A DNA stretch of 20,886 bases from CAZPZZ01 sp964591245 (GTDB lineage: Bacteria; Acidobacteriota; Vicinamibacteria; Vicinamibacterales; UBA8438). Position 1 is the stretch's first letter. Every line of letters starts with the position of its first letter. The stretch lies in the NCBI GenBank assembly GCA_964591245.1, contig CAZPZZ010000066.1, forward strand, positions 1 to 20,886, in the 5' to 3' direction. The notes beneath the pieces are model-generated. The model did not search any database. It was not told the origin of the DNA and worked only from the letters and a program-made list of their open reading frames with translations. The translations under genes were made by a program, and so were the position numbers. Of this stretch, positions 1-7,806 are shown piece by piece.

Positions 1-63
1 ACACAGCACGCACATTCGTCGGCCAGATGTACGCCGTCGACTAAGAAGTAGCCTGCCCAATCA

Positions 64-102
64 AGATACGGTGCTCGGTCCGCCGGCACGGCCACCGTAT
101 CT
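64..102. repeat. perfect 10-bp inverted repeat
   Basis: Arms AGATACGGTG (64-73) and CACCGTATCT (93-102) are exact reverse complements around a 19-nt spacer. No T-run follows on either strand, so a standard intrinsic terminator is not shown. It lies in the first 212 bases, where I see no convincing gene. It could end minus-strand transcripts coming from the amidase side, or be a remnant of a dispersed palindrome. Confidence 0.5.
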
Positions 103-212
103 CTCTTGCGTGGCCCCGCGTCCGGGCCAAACTCTCAGTCCTGCCCAGGAAGGCGCGTCCCTCAACCAGAAAACAACGGAAGACTTGTCTGTTCACGCGG
201 ATCGGCTTGGCG

Positions 213-677
213 TCATCGGTGCTCAACCATCTGTATCTTCACTATTAGGCTTTCGGCGCATCGAACCACGCGAGGCACGCCAGGCCGCTGGCCTGCGTCG
301 AATCGAGAAGGCCAATTCGCCGGACGACAGACGAATTGGCCTTGCCTCACCGTGGTTGTCACTCCGTTGGTCACGATATAGCTTCTGGTGAGTGTCGCGT
401 CCTGACAGTTTTCGGCAGGCGCATTGATGGGCGTTCCAATCGAGACATCGCCGGCCATGACCGAGTCAAGCGAACGCGCCAATCCGACGGCTGATTCACC
501 AATGGTCCTGATGACAATGGTAGACCGCATCTCTGTTCCGTCTGCGGGGCCGAGAAAGAGATGCGACAAATGCATGACTGATGTATCACCACGCGCTTCA
601 CGAGCAGCCTGAATCCCAGTCAGGGTGCGGTACACGTCAGCGATGGTATGCCCGCGCTCCACCGCCGTCGGATTCAA
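213..677 (-). CDS. small unknown protein, translationally coupled to amidase
   Basis: A 154-residue frame not recognised as any family. It opens with TTG at 677-675, overlapping the amidase stop TGA at 676-674. A GGGAG sequence at the end of the amidase gene sits just upstream of that TTG. Together these resemble a translationally coupled gene pair. The first ~110 residues read like a folded protein: mixed hydrophobic spacing, and a section VIRTIGESAVGLARSLDSVM that could be a helix. The last ~40 are Arg/Pro/Trp-rich and span the 308-343 hairpin, so they look less protein-like. No signal peptide or membrane segment is visible. It could be a genuine short gene, the remnant of a longer one, or a chance frame. 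Confidence 0.4.
   Translation of the reverse strand: MNPTAVERGHTIADVYRTLTGIQAAREARGDTSVMHLSHLFLGPADGTEMRSTIVIRTIGESAVGLARSLDSVMAGDVSIGTPINAPAENCQDATLTRSYIVTNGVTTTVRQGQFVCRPANWPSRFDAGQRPGVPRVVRCAESLIVKIQMVEHR
308..343. repeat. perfect 12-bp inverted repeat (hairpin)
   Basis: Arms AAGGCCAATTCG (308-319) and CGAATTGGCCTT (332-343) are exact reverse complements with a 12-nt loop. It falls inside the 3' part of the small minus-strand frame at 213-677, at about residues 112-124. This suggests that either the frame's last part is not translated usefully or the hairpin forms within the coding mRNA. There is no U-tract after it on either strand. Confidence 0.55.
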
Positions 678-2689
678 GGCTCTCCCGGCAGCGGCCCGAA
701 ATCGGCGGGCGGCTCACGATGCCGCGTGGCCGCCTCGTAGGCAGCCCCAATTCGCAGGATAGTGGATTCGGCGAACGGCCGCGCGACAATGTCCATGCCT
801 ACCGGCAGACGCGCCGGCACGGGATCCGCGATCTGGGTCTCACGCTCTTCACCCCCGGAGGCCGAGTCTGGTGTCGCGGGCACACGGACACGATCGTACA
901 TGACGGCCGTGAACCCCACAGGGACCGTCACGGCAGGAAAGCCGTTGCGACCAAGGAAGCGCCATACGCCGTCCCCCGCGCGGCCGTTGATCGCCGGACC
1001 ACGCGGCGAGCCAAGCTTCATCGGTGGAATATTGCTCGTGGGGTAGACGACCGCATCCAACTCTAGATCGGCCATGCAGGCCAGCACGATCGTCTGCACG
1101 GCAAATCGACTTTGCATCCGCGCGCTCATATCGAGTTCCCGCGCCTCGAGCGCGCGCACGTGCCTCGCCCGATGGTCGGGAAAATTCGGATCGTCGTAGT
1201 AGTTTGCCTTCTCGAGTAGGTCAGCCGTTGATCTGATATTGGTGTCCCCGCGCTCGCGCAGGTACCGGTCAAGCCAGTAGCGCCCCTGCCCCGCTGTAGG
1301 CGGGTTGTCCAACGTGCGAAACTCGACCTCCTCCGGCACAAGCCCAGGATCGGCCGCAAGGTCAATCAATGTCGCGAGGTGATTCCCGTACGGTGTGCCG
1401 TTGGACTCGAACGGAAAGCGCCCGGGATACGCGGCCGTGAACTGCCTGTCCAGAAGCTGTGGATACAAGCGACGCACGCATCGGTCAAAGAGCGCCCCTC
1501 CCGGGCCCGGGTCAACAAGCGTCGCTCCCAGCCCTCCGAGCTCCGCGACCGCCGTACTGACGAGATCTATCGTTTCCCCGTCTTCGCTCGTAAAGGCCTC
1601 CTTATCCATGTATTCGCGAACGACGCCGATGCGCAGTCCCTCGAGCCGGCCCGGCTCTGCGTCGCTCGCAAAACCGTCCACGGGCAGGCGGCCCACGCTG
1701 AACGCCGTGAGCTCGTCCTTGGAATCGTAGCCCACGATCACGTCAAGAACGCGCGCCGCATCTAGGACGGTGCGACAGATCGGACCGACGCGGGTGTTGA
1801 TGCCCTGCTGAATCATGCCGTCTCGGCTCACAAGCTCCTGCGTCGGCGAAATGCCGACGCTGTTGTTTGAGTAAGCCGGACTCCGAATAGACGAACCCGT
1901 TTCCTCTGCAATGGCACAGGTCACAAGGTTCGCCCCGACGGCAGAGCCCGACCCTGCACTCGACCCGCCCGGGCTTCGCTCGGTGTCGTAGGGATTACAG
2001 AACGTGCCGCCGAACGTGCTGCGCGGAATCGCCGAGGCGAACTCGCCGAGATTCGATTTCGCGATGATGATGGCTCCAGCTTCACGAAGCCGCTGCACGA
2101 ACGTCGCATCGTCGGGTGGCCGATCGTCGTCGAAGAACGCATCCGCGCCAGAGGTCGTACGCATGTCGAATGTGTCGTACTGATCCTTGATGGCCATGAC
2201 GACACCGTGCAGGGGGCCCACGAATTCGCCTGTTTCCGCGAAGTGCGCATCGAGCGTCCGTGCTGTTTCGAGCGCGTCAGGCATGGCCGGATTGTCGTCG
2301 ATCGCGTCCGTCATACTCCTGGCCTTCCGTGAGTCGAACCCCCAGCGCACACGCGTAGCCGGCCTCAAGTTCAGCGTCGCAAGCGCATTGATCTGTCCGG
2401 CTTGCGCGATCGTCGTGACCGGTCCGAGCAGGCCCTCCGGTTGATTGACGCAAGTGCCGTTGTACGCCTTGATGCGTGCGAGATAGAGCGCGACAAGCTG
2501 CTCGGCCGTCAGTGCACCGCCGCGTATCGCAGCCTGAATCTCTGCGATCGTCGCGTCTTCCAGGTGAAACGATTCCTGCGCAGCCTCGGCCGCAGGGACA
2601 CTCTGGGCGACAGCCTCACCTGGCCTGCCCAGCGTAAGGAGCAAGAACAGCGCAGCCCGGGGCTGAGCCTTCGGCAAGAATCGTGGCAT
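674..2689 (-). CDS. exported amidase, amidase-signature (AS) family
   Basis: Serine hydrolase of 671 residues that should hydrolyse C-N bonds of amides. The Ser-cisSer-Lys triad is visible: Lys168 in VVMAIKDQYD, cis-Ser243 in SPGGSSAGSGSAVG and nucleophile Ser267 in ETGSSIRSPA. The spacings (75 and 24 residues) equal those of fatty acid amide hydrolase. The usual TGGS before the nucleophile is TGSS here. Residues 1-29 form a signal peptide with an AVA-Q cleavage site, so it acts outside the cytoplasm. It is longer than many AS enzymes; the extra length lies in a 100-140 insertion and in the 340-560 region. The start is supported by GAGGGG about 8 nt upstream. The propeller gene lies 227 bp upstream on the same strand, and the small 213-677 frame overlaps its stop. 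Substrate unknown. Confidence 0.93.
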   Translation of the reverse strand: MPRFLPKAQPRAALFLLLTLGRPGEAVAQSVPAAEAAQESFHLEDATIAEIQAAIRGGALTAEQLVALYLARIKAYNGTCVNQPEGLLGPVTTIAQAGQINALATLNLRPATRVRWGFDSRKARSMTDAIDDNPAMPDALETARTLDAHFAETGEFVGPLHGVVMAIKDQYDTFDMRTTSGADAFFDDDRPPDDATFVQRLREAGAIIIAKSNLGEFASAIPRSTFGGTFCNPYDTERSPGGSSAGSGSAVGANLVTCAIAEETGSSIRSPAYSNNSVGISPTQELVSRDGMIQQGINTRVGPICRTVLDAARVLDVIVGYDSKDELTAFSVGRLPVDGFASDAEPGRLEGLRIGVVREYMDKEAFTSEDGETIDLVSTAVAELGGLGATLVDPGPGGALFDRCVRRLYPQLLDRQFTAAYPGRFPFESNGTPYGNHLATLIDLAADPGLVPEEVEFRTLDNPPTAGQGRYWLDRYLRERGDTNIRSTADLLEKANYYDDPNFPDHRARHVRALEARELDMSARMQSRFAVQTIVLACMADLELDAVVYPTSNIPPMKLGSPRGPAINGRAGDGVWRFLGRNGFPAVTVPVGFTAVMYDRVRVPATPDSASGGEERETQIADPVPARLPVGMDIVARPFAESTILRIGAAYEAATRHREPPADFGPLPGEP

Positions 2690-2916
2690 CGATCACCCCT
2701 CGTACAATCCCGCTCAGTAAATACATTGACACCCGTCGGGTGCCTCCACCACGCCATCCGGGAACAGATCGGATATGCCTCTACGGTAGGCCAACGGCGT
2801 CACTCTGAGTCCGTGTACGCGGGAATTGTACTTCGCCGAGGGCCACCAGATCCTGGCCCCCTGCTCCAACCACACGTCCCACATCCTTAGACCTGCGGCC
2901 ATTCCAATCGACGTCT

Positions 2917-4299
2917 CTACCGCTCTACGACAGCCAGACCGTACGGATCGTTCCCCACGCCGGTCACCACACTCACGACGCGCCGCGCACGTAGATCGAT
3001 CACGTAGACGTGACCGACCTCCTGCGAGAAGGGCCGCGTCGCGGCTCCCCCACTGATCACGGCGTATCGACCATCGGCTGTAATCGCGGACCCCTTCGGG
3101 CGAGCCGGCCGTCCATCCTCGCGAACTAACGGGATGCGCGCGACTTCCGCGGCGGGATCGCCGACACGCGCCAACTCGAGGTTTACGATCGACACATTGT
3201 TCGCACGATAGTTCGGGACAATCACTTCCCGACCATCAGGCGTGACCGAAGGTATGAATGGATGAGTCTGCTCTCGGGGATCGTCCGTGCCGACCAGAAG
3301 ACGCGCCACTTCGGCATCGGGGTCACCCGCGCTCGCCCGGTCGACGTCGATCAGGGAAATCACGTTCCCCGCCAACCGCTCTCGTTGCCTCCCGCCGTTC
3401 GCCACGACAATATGGCGCCCGTCTGGGGTGGCGGCGATACCCCAGGGGCCGACCTGCATCGGGATGCGATGAATCTCCGCCCGCCGATCCCCGCCGATTG
3501 CGCGGTGAAGGTCGATCACCGACACGTCGTTCGTGCCACCGTTGGCGGAAAACACGTACGCCTGGCCATTGCTCGCACGCCCCAACGCCAATCCGTTCGG
3601 GTCAGGGAAACATCCCCAACTGGGATCCGGTGAGAGCACGGCCAGATTCCGTGGCGGCCCGTAGGGCGAGACATAGGGCACGGGATAATCCGGACAGCTA
3701 ACGTCTGGCGATCCCAACGCCAGCTCCACCGTCCCGCGTAAGCTCCCCGTTGTTCGGTCGACGAAAGTGATCCGGTTCCCGCCATCCTCCGTCAGGTTGT
3801 TCTCGGCATTCGCAATGACAAGCATCTCCGGCAGCAGCAAGACGCCGACCGCGCCAAAGGCGCCGGAATCTACGTGACGACGTAACGCGTTGGCCGTCCT
3901 GTCATTCTGAGAATCCAGGACCTGATCCACGTCAAGTACCGCGATCTGCCCTCGGCCGCCGTGCTGATTGAATTCCGCATTGTCGACGCCGCCATGGTGA
4001 TTCACCACGTAGACGGTACCGCCATCTTCGCTCACGATGAGATTCGCCGGATCACCCAGCAACTGACCATCCAACCGATCGAGCGCCACCTTGCTACGCC
4101 CGATGATCGCGTTCGGAGTATTGTTGTTCGCGACTTGGACTGCGTCATCGAGCGCGATGGCGTACAGGTACGGAAGCCGTCGTCCGGTCGCGAGAATGTA
4201 CGAGGACTGGGCAATTACTTCCTGTACTTCGCACGCCGCGATCACAAACATCGTGATCATCAACGCCGCGCGCCTGAGCGAGCGCGACAGAGCCGTCAT
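2917..4299 (-). CDS. YVTN/lactonase-type beta-propeller lipoprotein
   Basis: A 460-residue repeat protein. Repeats of the form 'I-A-x-T-P-D-G-R-x-I-V-V-A-N...V-S-x-I-D' recur, for example GIAATPDGRHIVVANGG, PSVTPDGREVIVPNYRANNV and SAITADGRYAVISG. This is the YVTN/cytochrome-cd1-like propeller signature. Such proteins are periplasmic or surface scaffolds or lactonase-like; no catalytic residues can be assigned. The start is moved 21 codons inside the longest frame, because AGGAGG stands 7 nt before this ATG. The N-terminus then has a signal peptide with a lipobox-like IAAC (Cys23), suggesting lipid anchoring, though the following EVQEVIAQ could also allow signal peptidase I cleavage. It is divergent from the PQQ dehydrogenase at 4515 and may share its control. 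Confidence 0.88.
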   Translation of the reverse strand: MTALSRSLRRAALMITMFVIAACEVQEVIAQSSYILATGRRLPYLYAIALDDAVQVANNNTPNAIIGRSKVALDRLDGQLLGDPANLIVSEDGGTVYVVNHHGGVDNAEFNQHGGRGQIAVLDVDQVLDSQNDRTANALRRHVDSGAFGAVGVLLLPEMLVIANAENNLTEDGGNRITFVDRTTGSLRGTVELALGSPDVSCPDYPVPYVSPYGPPRNLAVLSPDPSWGCFPDPNGLALGRASNGQAYVFSANGGTNDVSVIDLHRAIGGDRRAEIHRIPMQVGPWGIAATPDGRHIVVANGGRQRERLAGNVISLIDVDRASAGDPDAEVARLLVGTDDPREQTHPFIPSVTPDGREVIVPNYRANNVSIVNLELARVGDPAAEVARIPLVREDGRPARPKGSAITADGRYAVISGGAATRPFSQEVGHVYVIDLRARRVVSVVTGVGNDPYGLAVVER

Positions 4300-4306
4300 A
4301 GTAAAA

Positions 4307-4312
4307 CCTCCT
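4307..4312 (-). promoter_or_regulatory. strong ribosome binding site (AGGAGG)
   Basis: AGGAGG read on the minus strand, 7 nt before the ATG at 4299. It fixes the propeller protein start 21 codons inside the longest frame. Confidence 0.85.
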
Positions 4313-4504
4313 TTTGGAGTGATCGACGTCGGTTTCGATACGCCCCGACTCGAATTCACCAAGAACCCCGTTTCTACGTTGGAACTACAGCCAGTTTAGA
4401 GACTCCTGTTCTTCATGGTGGCTGCGACCATCGAGTCGGCGCAGCGCCGCGGAAATGGGAGCAGGCTGCACCAGTGACATAATCACCGAACATCGTCAAC
4501 ACAG

Positions 4505-4510
4505 AGGAGG
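4505..4510 (+). promoter_or_regulatory. ribosome binding site (AGGAGG)
   Basis: AGGAGG, 4 nt before the ATG at 4515. It supports a start 20 codons inside the longest frame, directly at the signal peptide. Confidence 0.8.
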
Positions 4511-4514
4511 GTAC

Positions 4515-6308
4515 ATGCTCGCATCCGGTCGTCCATCATTTCATTTCCGCCTCGCATGTCTTGCGTCCGGCATTCTGGCCATCGGGGTCTCGCTCCTGAC
4601 CGCGGCGACGGCCCTCGCCCAGGAGGACCGCATCCGGCCGGTGACCGACGCGGAACTGGAGAACCCGAGTCCCGACGACTGGTTGATGTGGCGCCGGACG
4701 CTTGACAGCTGGGGCTACAGCCCGCTCGATCAGGTAAACCGTGAAAACGTCAGCAACCTGCAGATGATCTGGTCACGCGCGCTCCAGCCTGGCCGCCAGC
4801 AAGGCACCCCACTCGTACGCGATGGCGTGATGTTTATGCCCAATCCACGCGATATCATCCAGGCCCTTGACGCGGAGACAGGTGACCTGATTTGGGAACA
4901 CCGACGAGACCGACCAGACGATCTCGGTGACTACATGATGAGTGGTGGACTCAACGAGACCAATCGCAACATCGCCATCCACGGCGAACTGATCATCAAC
5001 ACCAGCATGGACGACCACATCTTCGCGCTGCACGCGGAGACGGGTGAGGTGGTCTGGGAGACGGAGATTCTGGATTATCGAGTGAACCCGGCAAACCAAA
5101 CCTCTGGGCCTATCGTCGCCGGCGGGAAGGTGTTCTCTGGACGAAGCTGCGACCCGCGAGGGGGGCCGAATGGCTGTGTTATCACCGCACACGATGCCGT
5201 GACCGGCGAGGAGCTCTGGCGGCGGCGCCTCATCCCAGCCCCTGGCGAACCGGGCGACGAGACCTGGGGCGATGTCCCCTTCGAGGAGCGGGCACATGTC
5301 GGCTCGTGGATGGTCCCCAGCTACGATCCGGCGCTGAACTTGGTCTACGTCGGCACGTCGGTCACGTCACCTGCCCCGAAATTCATGCTCGGCGGCACCG
5401 ACAAGACGCACCTGTACCACAACTCGACGCTGGCTCTGAATGGGGATACGGGTGAGATCGTCTGGTACTACCAGCACCTGAACGACAGCTGGGACCTCGA
5501 TCATCCGTTCGAGCGTTTGCTGGTTGACACGGCGGTGCGGCCGGACCCAGCCACAGTGAGCTGGATTAACCCGCGGCTAAACCCGGGCGAACAGCGCCGC
5601 GTCGTCACCGGCATCCCGGGCAAGACCGGCATCGTCTACACCCTGGACCGTGAGACCGGTGAGTTCCTGTGGGCTACCCCGACCATTGTCCAGAACGTGA
5701 TCAGCGGCATCGACGGCGCGACGGGAGCCGTCTCCGAGAACTCGGAGCTGGTCTTCACCGCAGCGGGGCAGACGGTACTAGCCTGTCCGCACGCCAGTGG
5801 CGGGAAGGACTGGGAGGCCGGCGCTTACAGTCCCCGGACGAACACGATGTACATGCCGCTGCGGAACGTGTGCGCGCGCATGCGTGCCATGTCAGAACCC
5901 GATGAGCAGGACGAGGCGCGCCGGCTCTATGCCCTTGCCTGGCGTCCCGAAATCGCGCCCGGAACAGACCAAGTCGGTAGTGTGCAGGCGATCTCGGCCG
6001 AGACCGGTCAAGTGACGTGGAATTACCAGCAGCGGGCCGCCACGATGGCGCTCGCCGCGACCGGCGGCGGACTCGTCTTCGGCGGCGACGTGAACGGACG
6101 GTTTCGGGCCTTCGACGACCGGACGGGAGAGATTCTCTGGGAGATCAACCTCGGCTCGCCGGTCTCCGGCTTCCCGATCACCTACGCGGTTGACGGTCGC
6201 CAGTACGTGGCGGTCAGCACCGGGTTTGGCCGTTTTCTGGAGTTGACACCGGAGCTACGGCCGAGCGCCAACAACAACCTGTTCATCTTCGCCCTGCCAG
6301 ACAGATAG
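4515..6308 (+). CDS. PQQ-dependent alcohol dehydrogenase-type quinoprotein
   Basis: Periplasmic quinoprotein of 597 residues with a signal peptide at 1-35 (ALA-QE). Tryptophan-docking motifs of the 8-bladed propeller repeat as 'A-x-D-x-x-T-G-x-x-x-W', for example IQALDAETGDLIWEH, IFALHAETGEVVWET, TLALNGDTGEIVWYY and VYTLDRETGEFLWAT. The likely catalytic base is Asp327 in NDSWDLDHPF, followed two residues on by Asp329. The adjacent-Cys pair typical of methanol and ethanol dehydrogenases is absent; instead Cys212/Cys221 and Cys424/Cys453 recur in its paralogue at 11986. Unlike that paralogue it has no haem domain, so it needs a separate electron acceptor. It stands alone on this strand, divergent from the propeller lipoprotein and convergent with the DUF1552 gene. 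Substrate not predictable. Confidence 0.92.
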   Translation: MLASGRPSFHFRLACLASGILAIGVSLLTAATALAQEDRIRPVTDAELENPSPDDWLMWRRTLDSWGYSPLDQVNRENVSNLQMIWSRALQPGRQQGTPLVRDGVMFMPNPRDIIQALDAETGDLIWEHRRDRPDDLGDYMMSGGLNETNRNIAIHGELIINTSMDDHIFALHAETGEVVWETEILDYRVNPANQTSGPIVAGGKVFSGRSCDPRGGPNGCVITAHDAVTGEELWRRRLIPAPGEPGDETWGDVPFEERAHVGSWMVPSYDPALNLVYVGTSVTSPAPKFMLGGTDKTHLYHNSTLALNGDTGEIVWYYQHLNDSWDLDHPFERLLVDTAVRPDPATVSWINPRLNPGEQRRVVTGIPGKTGIVYTLDRETGEFLWATPTIVQNVISGIDGATGAVSENSELVFTAAGQTVLACPHASGGKDWEAGAYSPRTNTMYMPLRNVCARMRAMSEPDEQDEARRLYALAWRPEIAPGTDQVGSVQAISAETGQVTWNYQQRAATMALAATGGGLVFGGDVNGRFRAFDDRTGEILWEINLGSPVSGFPITYAVDGRQYVAVSTGFGRFLELTPELRPSANNNLFIFALPDR

Positions 6309-6377
6309 GAAGTGTGGCGACGCCATACTCTGCCCCGCAGTGGGACGACTTCGGTACAGGACGCTGCTGATGTTCCG

Positions 6378-6399
6378 CGGGCCGGCCTCAACCGGCCCG
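6378..6399. terminator. hairpin between convergent genes
   Basis: CGGGCCGG (6378-6385) and CCGGCCCG (6392-6399) form a perfect 8-bp GC stem with a 6-nt loop. It sits 70 bp after the PQQ gene stop and 22 bp beyond the convergent DUF1552 stop. Position and stability fit a bidirectional terminator, but there is no U-tract on either side. Confidence 0.5.
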
Positions 6400-6420
6400 T
6401 GTCTCCGACCGGGTTCATAC

Positions 6421-7761
6421 TCACACGAGCGGTAGAGTCTCCAGGGGCGCATCCAGGTTCAATTTCCCACGGCTGTTGGCAATCTCCTCAATGGGAATGC
6501 CAAGCTTGTCTAGTACCGTGACCAGGAGTGTCGCCGCCGGTTCATGGTCGTATTGCAGGTGCCGCCCGCCCTTGAACTGATCCTGCGCTCCGATCAACAT
6601 CATCGGGAGATTCATCGAGTCATGCGTATTACTGTCGGCCATGCCGGCGCCGTACATCATCAGCGTCTGGTCCAGCAATGTTCCATCGCCGTCGGCCGTT
6701 GACTCCAGCTTCTCCAGATACGACGCGAACAATGAGACGTGATACGTGTTCAGCTTTGCGAGCAACTCAATCTTCGCCGGATTGTCCTGATGGTGGGACA
6801 AGGGATGGTGAGCCTCATTGATCCCGATCTGCGGGTACGTGCGCCCGCTGTACTCACGCCCCATCATGAACGTCGCGACGCGTGTCAGATCGAGCTGGAA
6901 GGCCAAGACCTGCAGATCGATCATCAACGCGCAGTGCTCGTCGTAGCTCGCGGGAATCCCTCCGGGTTGCGACAGCGACGGCAACTCCTTCGTACTTTGC
7001 TGCTCCGCCTTCTGGATACGCCGCTCCACGTCGCGGACCGCGGTCAGATACTCGTCAAGGCGGGAGCGGTCGCCAGCGCCGAGCTCTTTCTCGAGATCGG
7101 CCAACGCATCCGTCAGCGAATCAAGAATGCTGCGGTCGCGGCGCAAACGCGCACGGCGCTCTTCCGGATCTATCGTGCCGCTGTCTCCAAATAACCTCTC
7201 GAACACCACGCGTGGATTGTCTTCGCCAGGAACCTGCGTCGTCGGACTGGCCCACGAGAGCGTGTTGATGAACGCGCACGTGGTGTTGTCACACGTGCCG
7301 ACAAGGTCCAGGCGATCGAGAGAGAGCTCCAGTGATGCCAGTTGCGTGTGCTGGCCAAACTCTTGAGCCGCGATCTGGTCGATCGACGTACCGGCCTCGA
7401 TCCCGTTGCTCGTCGCGTTCCCAATCACCCCGGTAAGAAACCGTGTCGACGCAGTCGTATGGGTTCCGCCACGCCCCTGCAGTCCATCCAGGCCGGAAAA
7501 GACGAGCATACGATCCTGAAAGGACTCGAGCGGTTGCAGGATCGGCGACAGTTCAAGTGGGCCCTCACGACGTGGGGTCCAACTCTCCATGATCATGCCG
7601 TTGGGGACATACACGACCCCAAAACGGCGAACTGGTGCGGCTGGTGTCTTAGCGAGAGCGGTAAAGGCGGGCACCATCGCATCTAACAATGGCAGGGCCA
7701 GCGTGGCCCCCATCCCGCGCAAGAACGTACGCCGTGGCAACGACATCTTCGTGATCATCAT
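6421..7761 (-). CDS. DUF1552 family protein, Tat-exported
   Basis: 446 residues, of normal length for DUF1552, a family of unknown function usually encoded beside DUF1592-type cytochromes. A twin-arginine signal is present (SLPRRTFLRGMGA then a hydrophobic stretch to about residue 38), implying export as a folded protein. Family-like segments include FGVVYVPNGM, the LVFSGLDGLQGRGGTHT region, SIDQIAAQEFG, a charged probable coil at 200-255, REYSGRTYPQIGINEAHHPLSHH and a C-terminal LMMYGAGMADSNTHD. The His/Asp-rich motifs HHPLSHH and NTHD recall metal sites of the alkaline phosphatase/sulfatase superfamily (inference only). It begins 45 bp after the DUF1592 gene on the same strand, so the two are almost surely one operon. 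Two consecutive ATGs make the start uncertain by one codon. Confidence 0.92.
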   Translation of the reverse strand: MMITKMSLPRRTFLRGMGATLALPLLDAMVPAFTALAKTPAAPVRRFGVVYVPNGMIMESWTPRREGPLELSPILQPLESFQDRMLVFSGLDGLQGRGGTHTTASTRFLTGVIGNATSNGIEAGTSIDQIAAQEFGQHTQLASLELSLDRLDLVGTCDNTTCAFINTLSWASPTTQVPGEDNPRVVFERLFGDSGTIDPEERRARLRRDRSILDSLTDALADLEKELGAGDRSRLDEYLTAVRDVERRIQKAEQQSTKELPSLSQPGGIPASYDEHCALMIDLQVLAFQLDLTRVATFMMGREYSGRTYPQIGINEAHHPLSHHQDNPAKIELLAKLNTYHVSLFASYLEKLESTADGDGTLLDQTLMMYGAGMADSNTHDSMNLPMMLIGAQDQFKGGRHLQYDHEPAATLLVTVLDKLGIPIEEIANSRGKLNLDAPLETLPLV

Positions 7762-7806
7762 GGCTCTAGTCTCCGCTCAAACACGATCCCCACGGCCAGG
7801 GCGTCC

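Larger units (their letters stand above)
4300..4514. promoter_or_regulatory. divergent intergenic promoter region
   Basis: 215 bp between two divergently transcribed exported-protein genes, so promoters for both should lie here. Minus-strand candidate: TTGGTG (4362-4357) and TATCGA (4340-4335), 16-bp spacer, ending about 35 nt before the start codon. Plus-strand candidate: CATAAT (4478-4483) as a -10 box, without a good -35. Both are by eye and weak. No clear operator palindrome was found. Confidence 0.35.

Noticed and set aside
581..1066. Plus-strand frame of 161 codons opposite the amidase gene, and similar long antisense frames elsewhere.
   Set aside because: Antisense shadows of high-GC genes: Arg/Pro-rich, no ribosome binding site, no recognisable motif.
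2714..2902. 62-residue minus-strand frame between the propeller and amidase genes.
   Set aside because: It starts 15 nt after the propeller stop, but with no good ribosome binding site, no family resemblance and a small hairpin (2730-2742) at its end. It is more likely the 3' untranslated region plus the amidase promoter.
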